DNA of 10,912 bases. It comes from Bacteroidales bacterium (GTDB taxonomy: Bacteria > Bacteroidota > Bacteroidia > Bacteroidales > WCHB1-69). This document shows, piece by piece, positions 6,273 through 10,912 of the stretch (position 1 is the stretch's first letter; each line of letters starts with the position of its first letter). The DNA lies in contig JAQUHH010000058.1 of the NCBI GenBank assembly GCA_028683685.1, positions 1 through 10,912 of the forward strand, in the 5' to 3' direction. The notes below the pieces were generated by a model that saw only the letters and a list, made by a program, of their open reading frames with translations, did not search any database and had not been told where the DNA came from. A program made the translations under genes and the position numbers.

Positions 6273-8672
6273 ATGAAAAAACAAATCTTTGCTGTATTGT
6301 TCTTATTTCTAGTTATACCATTTATTGGTTTTTCTCAAACTGGAGTGATTAAAGGGCGAGTTTTTAACGAAAAAAACAACGAACCCATGCCTTTTACTAA
6401 TATAATAATTAATGGAACAAGCATTGGCTCCACTTCCGATTTTGACGGAAATTTTATTTTTACAGGAATAAATCCTGGCTATATCAAATTGACTGCCGTT
6501 TCTTTGGGTTTTGAACGCCGCACAACCGAAGAGTTTTTAGTTACCAATGCTCGAGCATCCAATGTTAATATTGGTATGAAAGAGGTTGGTATTCAGTTAG
6601 AAACAGTGGAAGTTAAGGCAGATGCTTTTAAAAGTTTTGCCGAAAGTCCGGTGTCTGTCAAAACATTGGGAGTGTCCGAATTGGAACGCAGCCCAGGTGG
6701 CAATCGTGATGTTTCCAGAGTGATACAAGCATTGCCAGGAGTGGCTTCTGGAGTTTCTTTCCGAAACGATGTCATTGTTCGTGGTGGAGGTTCCACCGAA
6801 AATAAGTTTTATTTGGACGATATTGAAATTCCCAATCTTAATCACTTTGCTACGCAAGGAGCTTCAGGCGGTCCGGTGGGCATTGTAAATATTGATTTTG
6901 TTAGAGAAATCGATTTTTATTCTTCTGCTTTTCCCGTCAATAGAGGAAATGCTCTTAGTTCGGTTCTCAATATGAAACAAGTAGAGGGGAATAAGGAAAA
7001 ATTACGTTTTAAAGGTGCCATTGGTGCTTCCGATTTGGCCTTGACGATGGACGGTCCCATTAATTCTAAAACCAGTTTTTTATTGTCGTACCGAAGATCT
7101 TATTTGCAGTTTTTATTTGGGATTATTGGTTTGCCATTTTTGCCAATTTATGATGATTATCAATTCAAACTCACGCATAAAATTGATGATAAAAATCAGA
7201 TAAATATTATTAGTATTGGTGCTTTAGATCAGTTTTCTTTAAATACTGGATTGAAAAACCCAAATGAATATCAAAAACATGTGTTGGGATATTTGCCCGT
7301 AAATGAACAATGGAATTACACTTTTGGTGTTGTGTATAAACATTTTTCTAAAAATGGTTATCAAAATTGGATATTGAGCCGGAATTTTTTGAACAATGAA
7401 CAGTATAAATACCCTAATAATGATGATTCTCAGGTTAAAATTCTGGATTATGTTTCGCAAGAAGTTGAAAATAAATTTCGTTTTGAAGATGTTCGCAATG
7501 TCAATGGATATAGAATTACCAGCGGCTTGGGGGGCGAATATGCCAAATATTATAATGATACCAAACAACGCCTTTTTGTTGGAAATACAGAACGTTTAAT
7601 AGATTATTCTTCATTTTTAGAAGTCTATAAATGGAGTCTTTTTGCCCAAATTACCAAAACATATTTTGAAAAACTGACTCTTTCTGGAGGTTTGCGAATT
7701 GATGCCAACAATTATAATGCAAATATGTCGAATTTGCTTAATCAAATTTCTCCCCGATTATCTGCCTCCTATAAGTTAGCAAACAATACCCACTTGAATG
7801 CCAGCGTAGCTCGCTATTTTCAGTCCCCGACTTATACCACTTTGGGATTTCGATCTTCAGATGGAAAACTAGCAAATAAAGAAAATGATTTAAAGTTTGT
7901 TCGAGCAGACCACGCTGTTGTAGGAGTTGAACATTTTCTTGATAAAAATACAAAATTAAGTGTTGAAACATTTTATAAATGGTATGATAATTATCCTTTT
8001 TCAATTCGCGATTCCATCTCTTTGGCAAGCAAAGGAGCTGATTTTGGCGTTATTGGGGATGAAGCCGTGAGTTCTACCTCAAAGGGTAGGGCATACGGGT
8101 TGGAGTTGTTTGCACAGCGCAAAATGGGTCACAATTTTGATTTTACGTTCTCGTATACATTTGTTCGCAGTGAGTTTACGGGAAAAGATGAAAAATACAT
8201 CGCTTCTTCATGGGACAACGTGCATTTGTTTAATGCAATTGTGAGCCGTTCTTTTGCGAAAAACTGGAATGTGGGACTAAAATGGCGTTTCTCAGGCGGT
8301 GCTCCCTATACTCCTGATGATATATTAAATTCATCCTACCGAAGAGTTTGGGATGTTACAGGAAGAGCTTTGCCCGATAACAATAGATTTAATCAAGTCC
8401 GTTTAAAATCATATCATCAGCTTGATTTGAGAGTGGATAAGGCATTTTACCTAAAAAAACTCACCATGTTGTTTTATATAGATATTCAAAATTTGTATGC
8501 CTTCGTTGCAGATACACCTCCTATTTATATTGTTGATCGTGATATGAACGGACAAGCCATCGTTGAAAATCCAAGCGACCCAATTGTTGATCAGCGCTAT
8601 CGTTTGAGGCCCTTGGAAGGAAATGTGGGAGCTTCGGTTCTTCCATCTGTAGGCATAATAATTGAATTTTAA
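6273..8672 (+). CDS. TonB-dependent outer-membrane receptor with carboxypeptidase-regulatory-like N-domain
   Basis: Outer-membrane active transporter of 799 residues, energised by TonB-ExbBD, importing an unknown ligand. In order: a signal peptide (1-21, cleavage GFS before Gln22); a CarboxypepD_reg-like beta-sandwich (about 24-105, with GVIKGRVFNEKNNEPMPFTN and DFDGNFIFTGI); a TonB-box-like ETVEVKA at 110-116; a plug domain (about 120-240, with VSRVIQALPGVASG, NDVIVRGGG and FYLDDIEIPN); then a 22-strand-type barrel to the end. The protein closes PSVGIIIEF, with the C-terminal Phe expected for BAM-assembled barrels. At about 800 aa it is shorter than SusC-type receptors (about 1000 aa) and no SusD gene is present, so glycan uptake of the Sus type is unlikely. 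The ATG has an A-rich, SD-less leader. A lipoprotein gene follows after 33 nt without a terminator, so the two probably form an operon. Confidence 0.95.
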   Translation: MKKQIFAVLFLFLVIPFIGFSQTGVIKGRVFNEKNNEPMPFTNIIINGTSIGSTSDFDGNFIFTGINPGYIKLTAVSLGFERRTTEEFLVTNARASNVNIGMKEVGIQLETVEVKADAFKSFAESPVSVKTLGVSELERSPGGNRDVSRVIQALPGVASGVSFRNDVIVRGGGSTENKFYLDDIEIPNLNHFATQGASGGPVGIVNIDFVREIDFYSSAFPVNRGNALSSVLNMKQVEGNKEKLRFKGAIGASDLALTMDGPINSKTSFLLSYRRSYLQFLFGIIGLPFLPIYDDYQFKLTHKIDDKNQINIISIGALDQFSLNTGLKNPNEYQKHVLGYLPVNEQWNYTFGVVYKHFSKNGYQNWILSRNFLNNEQYKYPNNDDSQVKILDYVSQEVENKFRFEDVRNVNGYRITSGLGGEYAKYYNDTKQRLFVGNTERLIDYSSFLEVYKWSLFAQITKTYFEKLTLSGGLRIDANNYNANMSNLLNQISPRLSASYKLANNTHLNASVARYFQSPTYTTLGFRSSDGKLANKENDLKFVRADHAVVGVEHFLDKNTKLSVETFYKWYDNYPFSIRDSISLASKGADFGVIGDEAVSSTSKGRAYGLELFAQRKMGHNFDFTFSYTFVRSEFTGKDEKYIASSWDNVHLFNAIVSRSFAKNWNVGLKWRFSGGAPYTPDDILNSSYRRVWDVTGRALPDNNRFNQVRLKSYHQLDLRVDKAFYLKKLTMLFYIDIQNLYAFVADTPPIYIVDRDMNGQAIVENPSDPIVDQRYRLRPLEGNVGASVLPSVGIIIEF

Positions 8673-8705
8673 TTTGTAAATTATTGATTTTTAAAATTAC
8701 TTGCT

Positions 8706-9494
8706 ATGAAAATATTCTTCCTAAAAATAAAAGAGTACGGTTTTTTATCCATGATTTCTGTTTTGGTATTATTGTCTTCCATCATTATATTTTCCTCTTG
8801 TTCTGGGGCAGGACGAAGTTCGAAAATTCTTGAAATTCCCACCGTAATTAATACAAATCCAAATTCAGATAATTTTCTGATTGTGTTGGAATTCTTTAAA
8901 GGAAAAGAACACAATCATCCACTTATGGCTGTTTGGAGCGAAGATTTGGATGGAAAATACATCGAAACTCTCTACATTGCCGAATCCATTGCAAAAGGAA
9001 TATATATTCACGGGGATAAAAAAACTGGAAAATGGATGCCCGGACCAATGCGTCGTCCAGCTACACTTCCCTACTGGGCACATAAAAGAGGCGTCAAAGA
9101 AGAGGATGGTTTATACATTCCCAGTTATTCGACTCCAATGCCCGATGCAATTACCAGCGCTACTCCTAAAAGCAATTTTGTACTCAATGCTAAAACCACT
9201 AAAATATACCCCAAACAATTCCATATTTTGTTTGAGATTAATCAATCTTGGGACTGGAATGAGTATTGGACCAATAATAAATTTCCAGATGATAAAGAAT
9301 ACAAAACATCAAGTCAGCCTTCCTTGGTGTATCGAGCCAGCATAAATACCGATTCTCCCGATCACCCAGTTCAACTAAAAGCCATCGGTCACGGTCACTA
9401 TTCTGGCGCCAATGGAGAGTTGTTTGAAGATTTGTCAACCCTGACTACGGCTTTGAAAATTGCAGAAAAGATTTTGGTTCGTGTAAAATCATAA
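8706..9494 (+). CDS. Putative lipoprotein, resembles DUF2271 proteins
   Basis: A 262-residue protein of no firm function. The N-terminus has lysines, a hydrophobic stretch (residues 13-29) and a lipobox-like FSSC with the lipidated Cys at 32, so a membrane-anchored lipoprotein is likely. The mature part contains HPLMAVWSEDLDGKYIETLY, then LPYWAHKRG, PDAITSATPKSNF, and EINQSWDWNEYW followed by PSLVYRASI. The layout of xxAVWxEDxxGxxxxTL, a tryptophan, D-A-I-T-x-A-T and a late E-I-x motif resembles what I recall of DUF2271 periplasmic proteins, which often accompany flavin-transfer (ApbE) or PepSY genes; none is seen here. The C-terminal IGHGHYSGANGELFEDL looks conserved and could bind metal through its histidines (inference). 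It follows the TonB receptor by 33 nt and probably shares its transcript, suggesting a partner in uptake or redox handling of the same ligand. The upstream ATG is preferred over Met16 because it supplies the positive n-region. Confidence 0.75.
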   Translation: MKIFFLKIKEYGFLSMISVLVLLSSIIIFSSCSGAGRSSKILEIPTVINTNPNSDNFLIVLEFFKGKEHNHPLMAVWSEDLDGKYIETLYIAESIAKGIYIHGDKKTGKWMPGPMRRPATLPYWAHKRGVKEEDGLYIPSYSTPMPDAITSATPKSNFVLNAKTTKIYPKQFHILFEINQSWDWNEYWTNNKFPDDKEYKTSSQPSLVYRASINTDSPDHPVQLKAIGHGHYSGANGELFEDLSTLTTALKIAEKILVRVKS

Positions 9495-9767
9495 TAAAAG
9501 ATGATTCGTCTCGGTGCAAATTCCATTTACCTAATGTCTGTTTAATGAGTATTTTATAAAGACAGTATGATTTCAGGATGCATGTCATTGAATTTGAATC
9601 CATTTATTTTACAGGCTTTTATTACGAAAGAATCAATTTAACAAGAAATGGAGAAACTAATTTCGCAAAGTCCTTTTTGGTAGGGAAATTTTAATAATTT
9701 TGTAAAAAAGAAATGCTCCTCGAATATTAGGTATCAAAAGGCTGAAAACAATTTATAACAAAATTAT
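9495..9767. other. 273-nt intergenic region upstream of pgk
   Basis: It holds a good plus-strand -7 box (9695-9702) and an untranslated leader for pgk. I see no strong terminator after the lipoprotein gene; the best is an imperfect CTGT/ACAG pairing around 9538-9566. A 38-codon open frame (9578-9694) starts ATGCATGTC and stops directly before the -7 box; its translation includes YYERINLTRNGETNFAKSF, which reads more like protein than low-complexity AT translation, but there is no RBS or homology support. Confidence 0.5.
9695..9702 (+). promoter_or_regulatory. Candidate -7 box for pgk
   Basis: TAATTTTG matches TAnnTTTG exactly and lies 65 nt upstream of the pgk start. A TTTG at 9676-9679 could be the -33 element, but the 15-nt spacer is shorter than the usual 17-23. 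Confidence 0.5.
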
Positions 9768-10912
9768 ATGAAAACAGTTGCCGATGTAAACTTTAAAGGA
9801 AAAAAGGTTTTAGTTAGAGTTGACTTTAATGCTCCATTAAATCACAATCGTCAGGTTACGGATGAAACGCGTATTAGAGAATCGATTCCAACCATTAATA
9901 AAATACTAGACGATGGTGGTTCGGTTATTTTAATGTCCCATTTGGGACGTCCTAAAGGAGGTTACGAGGACGATTACTCATTAACTCCGATTGTTCCGTC
10001 TTTGTCAAAGCATTTAAACCGCAAAGTGATTTTTACTCGAGATTTATTTGGCGAAAAAACAGAGCAAACGGCTGCGGATTTAAAGCCCGGAGAAGTAGCT
10101 TTGTTGGAAAATATGCGATTTTATCCTGAAGAAGAAGCTGGAGATGAGGCGTTTGCGAAAAGGATTGCGGACTTGGCTGATTGTTACGTAAATGATGCTT
10201 TTGCAACTGCTCATAGAAATCACATGTCTACTGCTGTGATTGCTAAGTATTTTCCAAACGAAAAATACGCAGGTCTTTTGATGGATAGCGAAATAAAAAA
10301 TCTTAATTATATTCTAAAAGGAGCAAAATCTCCTTTTACTGCTATTATTGGAGGAGCAAAAATTAGTTCAAAAATTAATATTATAAGAAATATCTTGAAT
10401 AAAGTTGACAATTTAATTATTGGCGGTGGTATGGCTTTTACTTTTATAAAGGCACTTGGAGGAAAAGTTGGAGATTCGCTGTGTGAAGATGATAAAATTG
10501 AAGATGCTAAAAATATTGTTCAAGAAGCAATGCTAAAAGGAGTAAATATTCTTTTTCCAACGGATGTTATTGCTGCGGATGGATTTTCCAACGAAGCCGA
10601 AATTAAAATTATGGATGCAGATAATATTCTTAACGGCTGGATGGGCTTGGATATTGGCAAAAAAACGCGTCGTAGATATGCTGAAGTTATAAATAAGTCA
10701 GAAACTATTCTTTGGAATGGCCCCATGGGTGTTTTTGAACTTCCCAATTTCAAACAAGGAACCAAAGCAATGGCCATTGCCATTTCTAGTGCTTCTATTA
10801 GTGGATCATACACGCTTATTGGAGGTGGTGATTCGGTTGCTGCCATTAATATGTATAATTTGGCAGACCAAATATCTTATGTCTCTACGGGTGGCGGAGC
10901 AATGCTCGAATA
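9768..10912 (+). CDS. pgk: Phosphoglycerate kinase (3' end beyond the window)
   Basis: Cytoplasmic glycolytic enzyme that transfers phosphate between 1,3-bisphosphoglycerate and ADP, giving 3-phosphoglycerate and ATP. I translated it by hand from the ATG at 9768. The frame is open without interruption through 381 complete codons to the last base, and the family is about 395-400 aa, so only the last 15 or so residues are missing. Substrate-binding motifs are in the N-domain: VRVDFNAP (16-23), SHLGRP (57-62) and VNDAFATAHRNH. Nucleotide-binding motifs are in the C-domain: GGAKISSK (195-202), GGGMAFTF, WNGPMGVFE (316-324), GGGDSVAA (352-359) and STGGGAMLE (373-381). Minor variations such as DAFATAHRNHMST (usually DAFGTAHRAHAST) and FPTD for LPVD are not at catalytic positions. 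It is monocistronic at its 5' side, with its own promoter candidate. Confidence 0.98.
   Translation, partial: MKTVADVNFKGKKVLVRVDFNAPLNHNRQVTDETRIRESIPTINKILDDGGSVILMSHLGRPKGGYEDDYSLTPIVPSLSKHLNRKVIFTRDLFGEKTEQTAADLKPGEVALLENMRFYPEEEAGDEAFAKRIADLADCYVNDAFATAHRNHMSTAVIAKYFPNEKYAGLLMDSEIKNLNYILKGAKSPFTAIIGGAKISSKINIIRNILNKVDNLIIGGGMAFTFIKALGGKVGDSLCEDDKIEDAKNIVQEAMLKGVNILFPTDVIAADGFSNEAEIKIMDADNILNGWMGLDIGKKTRRRYAEVINKSETILWNGPMGVFELPNFKQGTKAMAIAISSASISGSYTLIGGGDSVAAINMYNLADQISYVSTGGGAMLE

Noticed and set aside
6273..8672. SusC-type receptor in a polysaccharide utilisation locus
   Set aside because: The protein is about 200 residues shorter than SusC, no SusD-like gene follows, and no glycoside hydrolase or sigma/anti-sigma pair is present.
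8881..9345. 154-codon plus-strand open frame inside the lipoprotein gene
   Set aside because: Different frame from the 262-aa lipoprotein, which has a signal peptide and conserved-looking blocks; no start context or domain in the alternative frame.
10520..10846. 108-codon minus-strand open frame
   Set aside because: Antisense to pgk motifs such as WNGPMGVFE and GGGDSVAA; a shadow.
1..10912. Defence island, prophage or mobile element
   Set aside because: All recognised genes are housekeeping or envelope functions with similar base composition; no integrase, transposase, toxin, CRISPR-like repeats or attachment-site duplications were found.

Overview
The window looks like an ordinary chromosomal stretch from a member of the Bacteroidota. 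It is AT-rich, start codons have A-rich leaders without clear Shine-Dalgarno sequences, and four places carry a perfect copy of the phylum's TAnnTTTG -7 promoter box. Other signs are a TonB-dependent receptor that opens with a carboxypeptidase-regulatory-like domain, a secreted S9 peptidase resembling Porphyromonas DPP5, and outer-membrane proteins ending in Phe. I cannot place it below class level.

Layout: 1-1776 (+) is the 3' part of an S9 (DPP5-like) peptidase. It converges on a two-gene minus-strand operon, 1913-4791, in which an FlK-like hotdog thioesterase is followed by priA, the two joined by a TAATG stop/start overlap. A stem-loop at 1797-1830 separates the converging units. The gap at 4792-5064 holds a compositionally distinct, GC-richer, structured segment, a strong symmetric terminator and a perfect 20-nt palindrome. 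Next come a minus-strand outer-membrane beta-barrel gene (5065-5937) and a divergent promoter region (5938-6272) with an AT-rich palindrome. To the right lies a plus-strand pair: a TonB-dependent receptor (6273-8672) and a lipoprotein that looks DUF2271-like (8706-9494). After a 273-nt gap, phosphoglycerate kinase (9768 to window end, truncated only by the window edge) has its own promoter.

Functionally this is a mix: replication restart (PriA), central glycolysis (Pgk), acyl-CoA hydrolysis (thioesterase), peptide degradation (S9 peptidase) and an outer-membrane uptake module (TonB receptor plus lipoprotein, perhaps with the divergent barrel protein). I see no phage, transposase, CRISPR, toxin or defence gene and no tRNA or rRNA. 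The best candidates for something undescribed are the structured intergenic segment at 4844-5031, which may be a small RNA or a dispersed repeat, the TonB-receptor/lipoprotein pair, and the FlK-like thioesterase that keeps the FlK catalytic residues but lacks the FlK phenylalanine lid.
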